From NCBI GenBank assembly GCA_902381685.1, contig LR698958.1, positions 1,684,833 to 1,748,832 on the forward strand: DNA of 64,000 nucleotides, in the 5' to 3' direction. A program made the position numbers and the translations under genes. The DNA is from Lachnospiraceae bacterium. Its GTDB lineage: Bacteria > Bacillota > Clostridia > Lachnospirales > Lachnospiraceae. The notes under the pieces were generated by a model. The model searched no databases. It was not told the DNA's origin and saw nothing but the letters and a program-made list of their open reading frames with translations. This document shows, piece by piece, positions 1 to 9,947 of the stretch (within the stretch, counting starts at the first letter, position 1; every line of letters begins with the position of its first letter).

Positions 1-954
1 CCGGGACCGGGAAGCGGAAAAATGGCAACATGCCTTTCTCAACTTTATCACGAGCATAAGCGCGGCGTTCGCGCAGGATATGCGAAATTTGAAACTTTCC
101 CTATTTGGAACATTCCGCTGAAGCACCCTGTAAATCTTGCTTACGAGGCTGCCACCGCCGACCTAAATGACGTTAATATGATTGACCCTTTCCATTTAGA
201 AACATATGGCGTGACTACAGTAAACTACAATCGTGATGTAGAAATTTTCCCTGTACTCGATGCCATTTTCGAGAAAATTTATGGCGAAAATCCGTATAAA
301 TCTCCAACTGACATGGGTGTAAATATGGTTGGTAATTGTATTTCCGATGATGAGGTTTGCCAAAATGCCTCTAAACAGGAAATTATCCGCAGATATTATG
401 ATGCTTTGAACGGACTTGCAGAAGGAACACATTCAGAGGAAGAGATTTTTAAAATCGAATTATTAATGAAACAGGCTCATGTGACAACAGATGACCGTGT
501 TGTTGTTTCCGCTGCTTTACAGCGCGCTGAGGAGACGGGAGCACCTGCTGCTGCAATTGAGTTAGATGACGGAACAATTATTACGGGAAAAACTTCAAAT
601 TTATTGGGTGCATCTGCAGCACTTTTATTAAATGCATTGAAGCATCTTTCCAAAATAGATGATGAACTTCACATGATCTCACCTGAAGCGATCGAACCGA
701 TTCAAACGTTGAAGACAAAATACCTCGGAAGTAAAAATCCGCGTCTCCACACAGATGAAGTTCTTCTGGCACTCTCCATCAGCGCAGCGTCTAATCCAAA
801 CGCTGAACTCGCTTTGGAGCAGATTCCGAAATTAAAAGGCTGCCAGGTACACACGACTGTCCGTCTGTCTTCCGTAGATGTGAAAATGTTTAAGCGTCTC
901 GGCATTCAACTGACTACTGAATCGAAAGATGAAAATAAAAGGATTTATCAGTAA
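1..954 (+). CDS. DUF1846 (UPF0371) family protein, 5' end outside window
   Basis: The frame is open from base 1, so the gene starts before the window; about 317 C-terminal residues are visible, while the family normally has close to 500. The visible part begins in a glycine-rich loop, GPGSGKMATCLSQLYHEH, followed by the conserved stretch FETFPIWNIPLKHPVNLAYE, which I recognise as DUF1846. I know of no settled biochemical role. The gene ends at TAA and is followed by a strong hairpin shared with the convergent DeoR gene, so it is probably the last gene of its transcript. Family assignment is fairly sure; function is unknown. Confidence 0.8.
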   Translation, partial: PGPGSGKMATCLSQLYHEHKRGVRAGYAKFETFPIWNIPLKHPVNLAYEAATADLNDVNMIDPFHLETYGVTTVNYNRDVEIFPVLDAIFEKIYGENPYKSPTDMGVNMVGNCISDDEVCQNASKQEIIRRYYDALNGLAEGTHSEEEIFKIELLMKQAHVTTDDRVVVSAALQRAEETGAPAAAIELDDGTIITGKTSNLLGASAALLLNALKHLSKIDDELHMISPEAIEPIQTLKTKYLGSKNPRLHTDEVLLALSISAASNPNAELALEQIPKLKGCQVHTTVRLSSVDVKMFKRLGIQLTTESKDENKRIYQ

Positions 955-961
955 GAACAAT

Positions 962-1010
962 AAAAGGAAATCCCTTCCCCTCAACAATGAGAGGAACCGG
1001 ATTTCCTTTT
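962..1010. terminator. Bidirectional intrinsic terminator
   Basis: The arms AAAAGGAAATC and GATTTCCTTTT flank an inner imperfect repeat (CCTC/GAGG). The outer A and T runs give a poly-U tail in both directions, which fits the convergent DUF1846 and DeoR genes. Confidence 0.75.
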
Positions 1011-1013
1011 AGT

Positions 1014-1766
1014 TTATATGGAAACTTCTATAATTTCAGCCCCCATACCGTTCAAATATACCTGTTCGTCTTTACTGAATTTCTTCTCTGTTATAACTCC
1101 CGTGTAATCTCCCAGACAATTAATTTTTGCCATCGCCTGTCTGTCGAATTTGGAACCGTCCACTGCAAGATACGCATTTCTGCACTGCTTTGGTGTTTCT
1201 CTTTTCAACCACATTTTATCTACAGTTGGGGTCATCACTTCAAATTCATCATTTATGGAAGCCGCACCGAAAAATCCTACATCGAACTTAAAATCTTTTA
1301 ACATTTCCGTCGCATAGTGTCCAAACATACTTCCCGTCGCTTTTTGCACATGCCCTCCGCAGACAAATAACTCTACCGGACTGTTTTTCAGCAACTGCGC
1401 AATTTCTAAATCATTTGTCACAACTAAAATATCCGGTATGTCCATGATTTTCCTTGCAATCTCATAAGTTGTCGTTCCCGCATCAAGAAATACCGTATTT
1501 CCCGAAACTACATATTCCGCGCATTTCTCCGCTATCGCCGCTTTCTCTTCACAGTGGCTTGTCTGCTTATCCATATAAGTCACTTCCTGTTTTGCTACTG
1601 CTCCGCCGTGGCATCGTTCAATTTTCCCATCTTCCTGAAGTTTCAGCAAATCACGGCGTATTGTCATCGTACTTACTCCCAGTTCCTGCGCCAATTCTTC
1701 CACCTGTACACTTCCATATCGATAAAGAAATTCTGTTATTTTCTCTCTTCTTTCTGCTGCCAGCAT
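1014..1766 (-). CDS. DeoR family transcriptional regulator
   Basis: A 250-residue DeoR-type repressor. Residues about 5-60 form the N-terminal winged helix with the family signature VSTMTIRRDLLKLQEDGKIE and the HGGA motif that follows it. The rest is the DeoR C-terminal sensor domain, which in this family binds phosphorylated sugars; the segment FLDAGTTTYEIARKI is typical of its phosphate-binding site. The start ATG follows AAGGAGG. It is the last gene of a sugar-acid operon but is separated from it by a terminator, so it may be expressed by readthrough or weakly on its own. Inference: it senses a phosphorylated C4 acid and represses the operon promoter near 8050. Confidence 0.88.
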   Translation of the reverse strand: MLAAERREKITEFLYRYGSVQVEELAQELGVSTMTIRRDLLKLQEDGKIERCHGGAVAKQEVTYMDKQTSHCEEKAAIAEKCAEYVVSGNTVFLDAGTTTYEIARKIMDIPDILVVTNDLEIAQLLKNSPVELFVCGGHVQKATGSMFGHYATEMLKDFKFDVGFFGAASINDEFEVMTPTVDKMWLKRETPKQCRNAYLAVDGSKFDRQAMAKINCLGDYTGVITEKKFSKDEQVYLNGMGAEIIEVSI

Positions 1767-1823
1767 ATTCCTTCCTCCTTAACGTCCTGCAACCTCTTAA
1801 GCCAAGTATATCATAGTTGTAAC

Positions 1824-1869
1824 AAAAAAACACCTGGAATACGTCGTTTATCACTCCATATTCCAAGTG
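1824..1869 (-). terminator. Intrinsic terminator after the GntP gene
   Basis: On the minus strand CACTTGGAATA pairs with TATTCCAGGTG and is followed by seven T. It lies between the permease stop and the DeoR start, so it should reduce transcription into the regulator gene. Confidence 0.75.
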
Positions 1870-1874
1870 CTTTC

Positions 1875-3278
1875 TTACATAAAGATATTCAATATCAATA
1901 CTTCCACTACACCGACAGCCCATGCCACCGTTGAAGTAACTGACCAAACACGAAGTTGATCTTTTGCCTCGCTGACTCCCAATGTTCGATTGACTACCCA
2001 GAAATAACTGTCGTTAAAGTATCCGAAGAACAGTGAACCGACGCAGCAGGCAATTGCGCCTAAAAGCGGGCTTGCACCTGACGCTAAAATGATTGGGGCA
2101 GAAATACTTGCCGCCGTTGTCATGGCAACTGTTCCCGAACCTTGGATAAATCTCATCGCCGTCGCTATTAACAGCGGCAAAATGATAATCGGAATTGCCG
2201 TCTTAGCAAGTCCTTCTGCCATAAAGTTTCCAAGTCCTGAATCTTTAATAATCTGTCCAAGAGCACCGCCGCCACCTGTAACAAGCATGATGATACCTGC
2301 GGACATCATTCCCTTTTCCATCTCCATCAGCGCCGTATGTCTGTCCAATTTTCTTCCCAATGTGAAAATGGCAACAATCAATCCAAGTCCCACGGCAATA
2401 ATCGGCTGTCCTAAGAAGATAAGCACGTTCATAATCCCTTTTGTCTGTCCCATCGCCGTCGCCACAGTGTTCACCAAAATTAAAATAATCGGAATTAACA
2501 GCGGCATAAAAGATTCAAATACCCCAGGCAGTCCTGTCATATCCATAGAAAATGCCGCCTCGTAATCAGGTTCCTGATATGTTGCTTCCACAATCTCTCC
2601 TTCTTCGTTCGGAATGCGATAATATTTCTTCGAGAGATATAATCTTGAGTATGCGATGCAGGCAATTGCCATAGGAATCGCCAAAAGGATTGTCATCAGA
2701 ATAAAACTTCCAACATCAATACCGAAAATTCCACACACGCCTAACGGTCCCGGTGTAGGTGGAACTAATGAGTGCGTGATAACAAGGCCTGACGCCAAAG
2801 CAACACCTAAACCGATAACGGATTTCTTCGTCACTCTTGAAATTGCCTTTGCAATCGGTGCAAGTACGACAAATCCCGAGTCACAGAAAATCGGAATGGA
2901 TACAAGGAATCCCGTAAAAGCAAGAGCCTCTTCCTCTCTCTTTTTACCAAATAGTTTCAGGAATGTATGCGCCATTCTTTTTGCGGCTCCGGTCACTTCA
3001 AAGATTTGCCCCATCATAACTCCAAATCCGATGATAATTCCGATGCTGGATAACGTTCCTCCAAATCCGCTTGTAATTGAATTTAAAATTCCAAAGGTCG
3101 TTCCGTCCTCTAACGTAATATTATTAAGCGGCATTCCGCCTACCACACCTACAATAACCGTACAAATAATTAAAGCTAAGAACGCCTGAACTTTTGTCTT
3201 TAATACCAGAAAAATTAAAACTGCAATCCCGATTGCAAGACCAATCAGCATTCTTTCACCACTAAGTCCATTTACCAT
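1875..3278 (-). CDS. GntP family permease (sugar-acid uptake)
   Basis: A 467-residue, highly hydrophobic protein with about a dozen membrane segments, the normal length for the GntP/gluconate:H+ symporter family. Recognisable parts include PIFCDSGFVVLAPIAKAI, HSLVPPTPGPLGVCGIFGID and the C-terminal FGYFNDSYFWVVNRTLG, all typical of GntP members. The start ATG follows TAGGAGG. It is encoded 11 bases after a PdxA-type gene and belongs to the C4-acid operon. Known for the family: uptake of gluconate or related aldonates. Inference: the substrate is a threonate or erythronate type acid, judged from the neighbours. Confidence 0.9.
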   Translation of the reverse strand: MVNGLSGERMLIGLAIGIAVLIFLVLKTKVQAFLALIICTVIVGVVGGMPLNNITLEDGTTFGILNSITSGFGGTLSSIGIIIGFGVMMGQIFEVTGAAKRMAHTFLKLFGKKREEEALAFTGFLVSIPIFCDSGFVVLAPIAKAISRVTKKSVIGLGVALASGLVITHSLVPPTPGPLGVCGIFGIDVGSFILMTILLAIPMAIACIAYSRLYLSKKYYRIPNEEGEIVEATYQEPDYEAAFSMDMTGLPGVFESFMPLLIPIILILVNTVATAMGQTKGIMNVLIFLGQPIIAVGLGLIVAIFTLGRKLDRHTALMEMEKGMMSAGIIMLVTGGGGALGQIIKDSGLGNFMAEGLAKTAIPIIILPLLIATAMRFIQGSGTVAMTTAASISAPIILASGASPLLGAIACCVGSLFFGYFNDSYFWVVNRTLGVSEAKDQLRVWSVTSTVAWAVGVVEVLILNIFM

Positions 3279-3289
3279 AATTCCGCCTC

Positions 3290-4288
3290 CTATTTTGTAA
3301 AGTTAGGAGCATATTTTGCCGCAAGCAGAATGGCTTCAATCATGCTGACAGCGCTTACTACTCCTTTTCCCGCAATATCGAATGCTGTTCCGTGGTCTAC
3401 AGACGTTCTGAGAATCGGCATTCCGTTTGTAATAGCAATTGTTTTTTCAAAGTCTAAAGTTTTCGTAGCAATATGTCCCTGGTCATGATACAAAGACAAT
3501 ACACTGCTGTATTTTCCCTGGGCTGCCTGATGGAATACGGAATCTGCTCCTATCGGACCTTCCACCTTATACCCCTGTTTTTTCAATTCTTCAATTGCCG
3601 GCACAATCTCTTCCACTTCTTCCCAGCCGAACAGACCGTGTTCTCCGCTGTGCGGATTTAATCCGGCTATTGCCATAACGCCGTCTGTCACGCCTAATTT
3701 TTCCAATGCTGCCGTACAACGTTTAACATAATCTATAATTCTGTCCTTTTTAATCATATCAAGCATTTCCCGTAGGGAAACATGTCTTGTCAGAAAGAAC
3801 ACTCTCAGCCCGTTTGTCTCAAACATTGTCAGCGGATCTTCCGTATTTGTCAGCGCGCCAAATATTTCAGTATGTCCGATGAAATTAATACCGCCTGCAC
3901 GAAGTGACTCCTTATTGATAGGAGTTGTCGCCACCGCATCTACTTTTCCGTTGTTTGCCAACTCAATACTTTTTTCAATATAATCATAGGCAGCCTTTCC
4001 GCACATTCCGCTCACTTTTCCGAATGCAAATTGGCTCATATCCATATTGTCTATGTGAATAAGATTTAAAATTCCTTCCCGATAATCTCCCTGTTCCACA
4101 TCGTCAATCACATTGACTGTTAAATTTTCGCCTGTAATTTTGATTGCATTATCCATCACTTCTTTGTTTCCGACAATTACGCATTTCGCTGCCGCCGTCA
4201 CATCTTTTGATGCCACGGATTTTGCCACAATCTCCGGACCTACGCCTGCCGGATCTCCGATTGGCACTGCAATAAATGATCTTTTCAT
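3290..4288 (-). CDS. PdxA-type 4-phosphooxy-threonate dehydrogenase (PdxA2-like)
   Basis: 332 residues, the usual length of the PdxA family (NAD-dependent oxidative decarboxylation of 4-phosphorylated threonate-type acids). Seen: [13 protein letters not shown] at the N-terminus, [19 protein letters not shown], and the metal-ligand histidine segment [14 protein letters not shown]. Because it sits beside DUF1537 kinases and a GntP permease rather than pyridoxine genes, it is more likely the catabolic PdxA2 type that turns 4-phospho-threonate or -erythronate into dihydroxyacetone phosphate and CO2 than the B6 enzyme. The ATG has TAGGAGG seven bases upstream. Confidence 0.85.
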   Translation of the reverse strand: MKRSFIAVPIGDPAGVGPEIVAKSVASKDVTAAAKCVIVGNKEVMDNAIKITGENLTVNVIDDVEQGDYREGILNLIHIDNMDMSQFAFGKVSGMCGKAAYDYIEKSIELANNGKVDAVATTPINKESLRAGGINFIGHTEIFGALTNTEDPLTMFETNGLRVFFLTRHVSLREMLDMIKKDRIIDYVKRCTAALEKLGVTDGVMAIAGLNPHSGEHGLFGWEEVEEIVPAIEELKKQGYKVEGPIGADSVFHQAAQGKYSSVLSLYHDQGHIATKTLDFEKTIAITNGMPILRTSVDHGTAFDIAGKGVVSAVSMIEAILLAAKYAPNFTK

Positions 4289-4304
4289 ATTTTTCCTCCT
4301 AAAC

Positions 4305-5609
4305 CTAAATGTATAATTTTTCTTTTAGATATGTAATGCACCGATTAATCGCATCGCTCTCTCCCTGACTTCCTCCCTTCGTAATAATATGTATTCCGTC
4401 AAATTCTCCTTTCAGAAACTGTCCATACGCCGCCAGAGGAAGCACCTCATCTTTTAACAAAAGTCCTGCCGTTTTAAATTTTCTGCAGACAGCCACCGTT
4501 ATGTCTCCTCCGCTCGTATAAAGTCCTTTGAAACTTGTTTCCTTTTGGAAAATCCGATATGTAATTTCTGCAAAAGCGCTATTAATGCGCTCAGTCACTT
4601 CGTCCATTGAACAGTTATATTTTTCCATATATGGAATAAAATCAATTCGGTTCTCCGGATAAATGCCGTCTCCAACCACTGTGGATACAATATTTCTGCT
4701 GCTCTCTGATAAAATTTCTTCGGTTACCCTTTCAATTTCATTTTCTCTTCTGCTGTCCCCTTCCAACAATTCCTTCGTATGTACAAATACATTGTGCGTT
4801 CTCTGTGACAGCCACAATTCCTCCATCTGCGTCTTTGTGTTTGGATTTACACTTCCAACTACCGCAAGTATGCGGCTTTTTTCCTGTTTTTCCGCCGGAA
4901 CAATTAGTTTTCTCGACAGTGTTGCCGTGAAAACTCCCGGATCTACCGCTACGGTTTTTAATCTGCTTGTAATAACCGCATCTGCAATCAGGTCTAAGTC
5001 TTCCTGCGTCACACAGTCTAAAACAATAATTCTGCTTCCCGCATTCACACATTCTTTCATTTTATCAGCCAGATAATGTTTTCCGTGCATTAAGTCTTTC
5101 ATACAGATTAATGACACTTTATATTTACTCTGTTCTTCAAACAACACTGCAATTTCTGATTTTGTAACCGGTGTTTTCGGATCAATGGCAATATCTGTCT
5201 TGTGAAGGGGAATGCCATTAACTAACATATATCCGCCAATTGCAATCCTTTTGGAACTCGGAAAACAGGGAGCAACAATCGCCACATAATCTTCACCAAG
5301 CACGTCCAGCATTGCATCTGTTTCACTTCCCAGATTGCCTCTGAGTGTGCTGTCAATCCTTTTTGAATATACTTTTACTTCTTCATGTTTTAACAACTCA
5401 CATACATTTTTTACCCTGTTGTACGATATTTCCGCGTCTACCCCTCTGCTATCTGTCGGATACAACACACAGTCACAATCTGACAGCATTTCCAGTTCAA
5501 TTCGTTCCATATTCATGACCGTGTACGCTTTATAATTCATCTTCTTCAGCAGTACACCTGTCGCATTTGCTCCTGTCAAATCATCTGCAATCACTACACA
5601 TTGTGGCAT
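4305..5609 (-). CDS. Four-carbon acid sugar kinase family protein (DUF1537), copy 1
   Basis: 434 residues when started at the ATG at 5609, which has GGGAGG ten bases upstream; a longer TTG-started frame from 5648 abuts the previous stop but has no ribosome site. Conserved family parts are [14 protein letters not shown] near the N-terminus, [14 protein letters not shown], and the C-terminal nucleotide-binding segments [10 protein letters not shown] and [13 protein letters not shown]. These kinases phosphorylate threonate, erythronate or related C4 acids at the 4-hydroxyl. With the adjacent PdxA-type gene it would make a complete two-step route from D-threonate (or D-erythronate) to dihydroxyacetone phosphate. 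The exact substrate cannot be read from sequence. Confidence 0.85.
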   Translation of the reverse strand: MPQCVVIADDLTGANATGVLLKKMNYKAYTVMNMERIELEMLSDCDCVLYPTDSRGVDAEISYNRVKNVCELLKHEEVKVYSKRIDSTLRGNLGSETDAMLDVLGEDYVAIVAPCFPSSKRIAIGGYMLVNGIPLHKTDIAIDPKTPVTKSEIAVLFEEQSKYKVSLICMKDLMHGKHYLADKMKECVNAGSRIIVLDCVTQEDLDLIADAVITSRLKTVAVDPGVFTATLSRKLIVPAEKQEKSRILAVVGSVNPNTKTQMEELWLSQRTHNVFVHTKELLEGDSRRENEIERVTEEILSESSRNIVSTVVGDGIYPENRIDFIPYMEKYNCSMDEVTERINSAFAEITYRIFQKETSFKGLYTSGGDITVAVCRKFKTAGLLLKDEVLPLAAYGQFLKGEFDGIHIITKGGSQGESDAINRCITYLKEKLYI

Positions 5610-5648
5610 ATTTTTCTGTTCCTCCCGTCTTTCTTCCTGTTTTAACAA

Positions 5649-7067
5649 CTATTTTGTCAATACCTCAACTGTCTCTCTCAATGTCGTATCTTCTCCCACA
5701 TTTCCCGGGAAAATCACATAAGGAGTCATTGGAAATTTACTTTCCCCGCCTGTCTGCCATACCGGAATTCCCGGTTTAATCTGCCCAAGCACATTCGCTT
5801 TCTTTACCGCCAACGCTCTCGTTCCTATATCGCTCGATGTAATTCCGCCTTTCGCAATAACAAACCGCGGCGTAACCTGAAGCCGTCCGACCAAAGACTG
5901 AACGGCGTCTGATATGCGTACGGATAATCTGAGTTCATCTTCCTTGTCTCCCGTATCCGCCGTAATAAGAGAACGTGTCGTATAACAGCAGACTGTCTTT
6001 CCATTTCGTATACAGTTTTCCTCTTTCTCAAGACAGCGCTCTACTTCTTTTGCAAAAGCATTTTCATCATGTACAAGAGATACGTCCAGTTCAATAAATT
6101 CAATATTTTCTAATTTCCGAAGTTCTTCCACCTGTCTGCTTGTCTTATCTGTATGGGAACCTACGATGACAACACCTCCGTTGTCCGTTTCTTTTACAAT
6201 CATCTGCTCTTTTGTAAGAAGCGGCTGATCACTGATTCCTCCCATTACTTTCACAATCGCTGCAGCCGTGCGGAACATAAATACTTTTCCTTTTGCCATT
6301 GCCCTGTACAGCGCCACACAGAATACTTTAATGTCCGCATAATCCACTGCATTTACAATAATCTTGTTAAATCCGTTCACCTCTGACAATGTTTGTTCTA
6401 TCTTATCAATATTCATGCTGCGCATATCTTCCAACGGAATACGGCAGACGTCTGATGCTTTGTATTTTCCTTTTGTCTTTTCTTCCACATATTCAGGCAT
6501 TGTTCCCGCCGTATAACCAAACGTGGAATCTTTCGCAAATTCTGTTTCATTTGCCGGTATCAATTCGTTACCGTATTTGACATAATGTACATTGTCGATT
6601 GTAAAACGGCCTCCCTCCTTAAAAAACGGACAAATAATTTCTCCATCAATTATCTTTCCTGTATTTTTCTCGTAATCTTCTTTTAAAATTTCCGTTTCTA
6701 AAGGATAATGTCCTCTGAGCGTACTGTCACTTCTGCTAATAAAGATATATTCTTTTCCGGTTTCCTTTGATACTTCATCTATAACCGACGCAATCTCATG
6801 ATGTACTTTTGTCGTCTGTTCTGCCGTAAATCCGCGGGAGTTTGTCAAAATATAAAAAAGACTGTTTTTTTCCTCAAATCCCTGTAGCATGCTATCTTTA
6901 TCCCAGTTTGTATATACGGATATATCATGAACCGTCTGCACTCCTGTAGGATCATCATCGAGAACAACTATTTTTTTCCCGTTATTCTCAATTTCTCTTC
7001 TCAGCAGATTATCAACATATTCTTCGTCTATTGCCTCAAATGAATTTAAAATCTCTGCACTCAGCAT
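5649..7067 (-). CDS. Four-carbon acid sugar kinase family protein (DUF1537), copy 2
   Basis: 472 residues and a second, clearly diverged DUF1537 kinase: LDDDPTGVQTVHD at residues about 35-47, SRSDSTLRGHYPLE, and the C-terminal ATP-binding motif VIAKGGITSSDIGTRAL. It is longer than copy 1 and the two share only the family core, so this is an old paralogue and not a recent duplication. It lies between the dehydrogenase gene and copy 1 with spacings of 15 and 39 bases, so all are probably co-transcribed. Two kinases in one operon suggest two substrates or stereoisomers. Weak ribosome site (AGGGCTGAGAG) before the ATG. Confidence 0.85.
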   Translation of the reverse strand: MLSAEILNSFEAIDEEYVDNLLRREIENNGKKIVVLDDDPTGVQTVHDISVYTNWDKDSMLQGFEEKNSLFYILTNSRGFTAEQTTKVHHEIASVIDEVSKETGKEYIFISRSDSTLRGHYPLETEILKEDYEKNTGKIIDGEIICPFFKEGGRFTIDNVHYVKYGNELIPANETEFAKDSTFGYTAGTMPEYVEEKTKGKYKASDVCRIPLEDMRSMNIDKIEQTLSEVNGFNKIIVNAVDYADIKVFCVALYRAMAKGKVFMFRTAAAIVKVMGGISDQPLLTKEQMIVKETDNGGVVIVGSHTDKTSRQVEELRKLENIEFIELDVSLVHDENAFAKEVERCLEKEENCIRNGKTVCCYTTRSLITADTGDKEDELRLSVRISDAVQSLVGRLQVTPRFVIAKGGITSSDIGTRALAVKKANVLGQIKPGIPVWQTGGESKFPMTPYVIFPGNVGEDTTLRETVEVLTK

Positions 7068-7082
7068 ATCTCTCAGCCCTTT

Positions 7083-7970
7083 CTATTCTGATTTTTTCAC
7101 TTCCACGTCTGCTAATTTTTCAAAATACTGTACGATTCCTCCGTGGTCATCATTCATATGTCCATGCACTTTCAATGTCTGTAAAATCTCATAAAGTTGT
7201 GCCGTATATGGAATCGGTACATCTAAAGAATGTGCCGTGTTCACCACATTTTTTATGTCTTTATGATTGATGCGGATAGGTCCTCCCGGCTTAAAATTCC
7301 GCTCAATAATCATCGGTATTTTTGCGTCCAACACTGCGCTTCCCGCTAATCCGCCTCGGATTGCCTCGTAAACTTTCTGCGGATCCGCTCCCGCCTTCGC
7401 TGCCAGCACAAATGCTTCTGATACAACCGCAATCGTGTTGTTTACGATAATCTGATTTGCAAGTTTTGTTACACTTCCGCTGCCGCTGCCGCCAATGAGA
7501 AGTGCCGTTGAACCGAGAATGTCAAAATACTTTTGCAGCGCTTCAAAATCTTTTTCATCTCCGCCTGCCATAATTGCCAATGTACCTGCTATCGCTCCCG
7601 GTTCTCCTCCCGATACCGGAGCATCTACAAATCCAACACCTATCTTCTGTAATCTTTCATAGCACTCTCTTGATTCAACCGGAGTTACCGAACTCATATC
7701 ACATACAATACTTCCTTCTTTCAGTGTAGATGCCACGCCATCTTCACCAAAGAGAATGGATTTGACAATATCTCCGCTAGGAACAATTATGAACACAATA
7801 TCACATTTTTTTCCTATTTCAGCATAGGTAGTCGCATACGCTCCCGCCTCTTCAACTTCTCTTACCGCTTCCCTGTTCAAATCGAAAACCCACAGTTCTA
7901 TTCCTGCTTTCAACAGGTTTTTAGCCATGGGCTTTCCCATAATTCCCAATCCGATAAAACCTACTTTCAT
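7083..7970 (-). CDS. NAD(P)-dependent 3-hydroxyacid dehydrogenase (GarR/LtnD-like)
   Basis: 295 residues, in the beta-hydroxyacid dehydrogenase family (tartronate semialdehyde reductase, L-threonate 2-dehydrogenase). Seen: N-terminal Rossmann motif KVGFIGLGIMGKPMAKNL, substrate-loop DAPVSGGEPGAIAGTLAIM, and the catalytic lysine segment GSVTKLANQIIVNN. The start at 7970 follows AAAGGGTG; a longer frame to 8009 has no ribosome site. It is the first gene after the operon promoter. In known C4-acid pathways LtnD oxidises L-threonate before a DUF1537 kinase (OtnK) and an aldolase-type decarboxylase act; no such aldolase is present here, so a reductase role is also possible. Confidence 0.85.
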   Translation of the reverse strand: MKVGFIGLGIMGKPMAKNLLKAGIELWVFDLNREAVREVEEAGAYATTYAEIGKKCDIVFIIVPSGDIVKSILFGEDGVASTLKEGSIVCDMSSVTPVESRECYERLQKIGVGFVDAPVSGGEPGAIAGTLAIMAGGDEKDFEALQKYFDILGSTALLIGGSGSGSVTKLANQIIVNNTIAVVSEAFVLAAKAGADPQKVYEAIRGGLAGSAVLDAKIPMIIERNFKPGGPIRINHKDIKNVVNTAHSLDVPIPYTAQLYEILQTLKVHGHMNDDHGGIVQYFEKLADVEVKKSE

Positions 7971-8036
7971 TTCTTTCACCCTTTCTAATATTTGTTTGTT
8001 TATGTTCATATTTGTTATATTCTGTTCTTTTTTATT

Positions 8037-8065
8037 AGATTACTACATTCTTTCCCATTGGTCAA
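8037..8065 (-). promoter_or_regulatory. Sigma-A type promoter of the C4-acid operon
   Basis: Minus strand: TTGACC (8065-8060), 17-base spacer, TAATCT (8042-8037). Downstream, before the first gene, the motif AACAAATAT occurs twice (around 8015 and 7990) next to GAACATAAACAAA, a possible direct-repeat operator for the DeoR protein; that part is inference. Confidence 0.6.
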
Positions 8066-8081
8066 TACTTTCTGGCAAAAA

Positions 8082-8122
8082 AATAAAAGTGCCGCAAAAT
8101 CAAACAAATCATTTTGCAGCAC
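8082..8122 (-). terminator. Intrinsic terminator after the lipoprotein gene
   Basis: Minus strand GTGCTGCAAAAT pairs with ATTTTGCGGCAC (one G-T pair), followed by TTTTATTTTTTT. It lies just after the stop codon at 8129. Confidence 0.8.
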
Positions 8123-8128
8123 TCTCAC

Positions 8129-9937
8129 TTATCTCATATCTGGAGGGGTACCCTGTTTTCTGTCATTCTGCCCGTTTCCCGGCGCCTGTCCCATTCCCTG
8201 TGCGTTCCCGTAAATTAAACTGTCCATCGTAATATTTTCCGTTGTTTCTCCTGCAGTCAGCGTATACTGACCTCCTTCTTTTACAGATGGAGCACTGATA
8301 ATCACAGAAGTATACTCCTTATCCGGCGTCCACGAAACAATTTCTTTTTTATCTGCGTCCAGTAAAGTAATTGCACTTTTTGATGACTGGGAATTCATCG
8401 CAACAAATATAACTCCCTGTGTAGAATCCTCCCCAAAACTTTGCGCCATTCCGGAAGAACCTGCTCCCACAAAAATTCCTCCTGTAATTTTTGCCGTTCC
8501 GCTATAATCCAGTGTTCCATTGCCATTATTTGTCGGCCCTGATACATAGGTTTCCCCGCCTGAAATTGTCAATTCTCCGTTAGAGTCAATTCCATCACCT
8601 GACGCATTTACTTTCAATTTTCCTCCTGAAATGTGAATATACGCGCCGTCTTCTGCCGCAAATTGATCTCCGCCAGGACCTTCAAAACCACTGCTGTCAT
8701 TTCCGCCTGCCGCATTTAATCCGTCATCACTGCTGACTAACTGAATGTCCCCTCCCGTTATATCAATGCTGAGTCCTTCAATCCCTTCATAACTTTGTGT
8801 AATCTCAATTGTACCTCCGGATATTGTCGTGGCAGAGTTTCCATGAATTCCATCATCACCTGATGCAATTGTCCACTCCCCACCACTGATTGTCGTGTTC
8901 GCATTTGAATGAATACTGTCATCTGCCGTATTCAGATCGTATTTTCCGGCGGTCACAGTGAGGTCGCCTGCCGCTTTTATTCCTTTCATGCTGACAGAGT
9001 TTTCTTCCGCAGTATTCTCCTGCTCTCCTCTTGGTCCAAACTCCCATTTCTGTCCGTTTTTCTGAACATTTTCACTGCCGTCACCGGCAATGATCGTATA
9101 TGTACCGCCGTCTGACTGAAGCCAGTTTCCCGCACTGATTCCGTCTCCCTTTGCTACAATTTCAAAGTTTCCTTCTGCTAAATAGACAAATCCAAGACTG
9201 TCGTCATCTGCATTTTCCGCATGGATACCGTCTTTTTCAGATGTAATTGTATATGTGCCGTTCGCCACACGCACGCTGTCTTTTCCCGAAAGGCCGTGAG
9301 ACGCAGATTGAATTTCATACGTTCCGCTTGTAAGCACCAAATCATCTTTTGACACAATTCCATGTCCCGCTTCCGCATTAACCATCAGACTTCCCGTACC
9401 GTTTAAAGTTAAATCTGCCTTTGAAAAAATGACGGCATCAATATTATTGTCATCAATTGCCGTATATTCCCCACCGTTTTCCAATACATTTTCTGCGTTT
9501 TCAGTCGTTGTTATAAATACTTTATCGGCGGAACGGACATAAATTGCCGCCGAGGTTTCGTTTGTTATTTCTACTCCGTTTAATACAAGTTGCACTTTTT
9601 CCGTGTCCTTCACTTCCACAATTACCATTCCGTCCGTGAGCGCACCTGTAAGTACATAAGTTCCTTCCTCCGTAATCGTAACAATATTATCTGAAATTTT
9701 CACCGTATCGGAATCACTTGTCGTGCCGTTATCCGCCAATTTGATATTGACACTTTTTTCTTCGTCGTATCCTGTTTCCATATCTCTGTCCGAAAACATA
9801 TTTGCAATATCAATGTTCTGCGTAGTGGAAGTTTTCGCCGTATCCGTATTTTCAGAATTACTGTTTTTATTTCCACAGCCGGAAACAATAAGTGTTCCGG
9901 CAAGGAAAACTGTCAGAAAAATTGTTCTTTTTCTCAT
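8129..9937 (-). CDS. Secreted lipoprotein with carbohydrate-binding (DUF4353) beta-helix-like repeats
   Basis: 602 residues when started at the ATG at 9937, which has AGGAGG seven bases upstream. A lipoprotein signal ends in LIVSGCGN, so the cysteine near residue 21 should be lipidated and the protein anchored outside the membrane. The body is acidic and made of recurring short glycine- and threonine-rich strands (ISGG, SGGEWTIASGDDGIHGN, ISGGTIEI), as in DUF4353 proteins that resemble beta-helices. The C-terminus is rich in G, Q, N and P. It is the last gene of a VTC-DUF4956 operon, a combination I have seen together before. Sugar binding is suggested only by the family name. Confidence 0.82.
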   Translation of the reverse strand: MRKRTIFLTVFLAGTLIVSGCGNKNSNSENTDTAKTSTTQNIDIANMFSDRDMETGYDEEKSVNIKLADNGTTSDSDTVKISDNIVTITEEGTYVLTGALTDGMVIVEVKDTEKVQLVLNGVEITNETSAAIYVRSADKVFITTTENAENVLENGGEYTAIDDNNIDAVIFSKADLTLNGTGSLMVNAEAGHGIVSKDDLVLTSGTYEIQSASHGLSGKDSVRVANGTYTITSEKDGIHAENADDDSLGFVYLAEGNFEIVAKGDGISAGNWLQSDGGTYTIIAGDGSENVQKNGQKWEFGPRGEQENTAEENSVSMKGIKAAGDLTVTAGKYDLNTADDSIHSNANTTISGGEWTIASGDDGIHGNSATTISGGTIEITQSYEGIEGLSIDITGGDIQLVSSDDGLNAAGGNDSSGFEGPGGDQFAAEDGAYIHISGGKLKVNASGDGIDSNGELTISGGETYVSGPTNNGNGTLDYSGTAKITGGIFVGAGSSGMAQSFGEDSTQGVIFVAMNSQSSKSAITLLDADKKEIVSWTPDKEYTSVIISAPSVKEGGQYTLTAGETTENITMDSLIYGNAQGMGQAPGNGQNDRKQGTPPDMR

Positions 9938-9947
9938 ATGCCACCTC

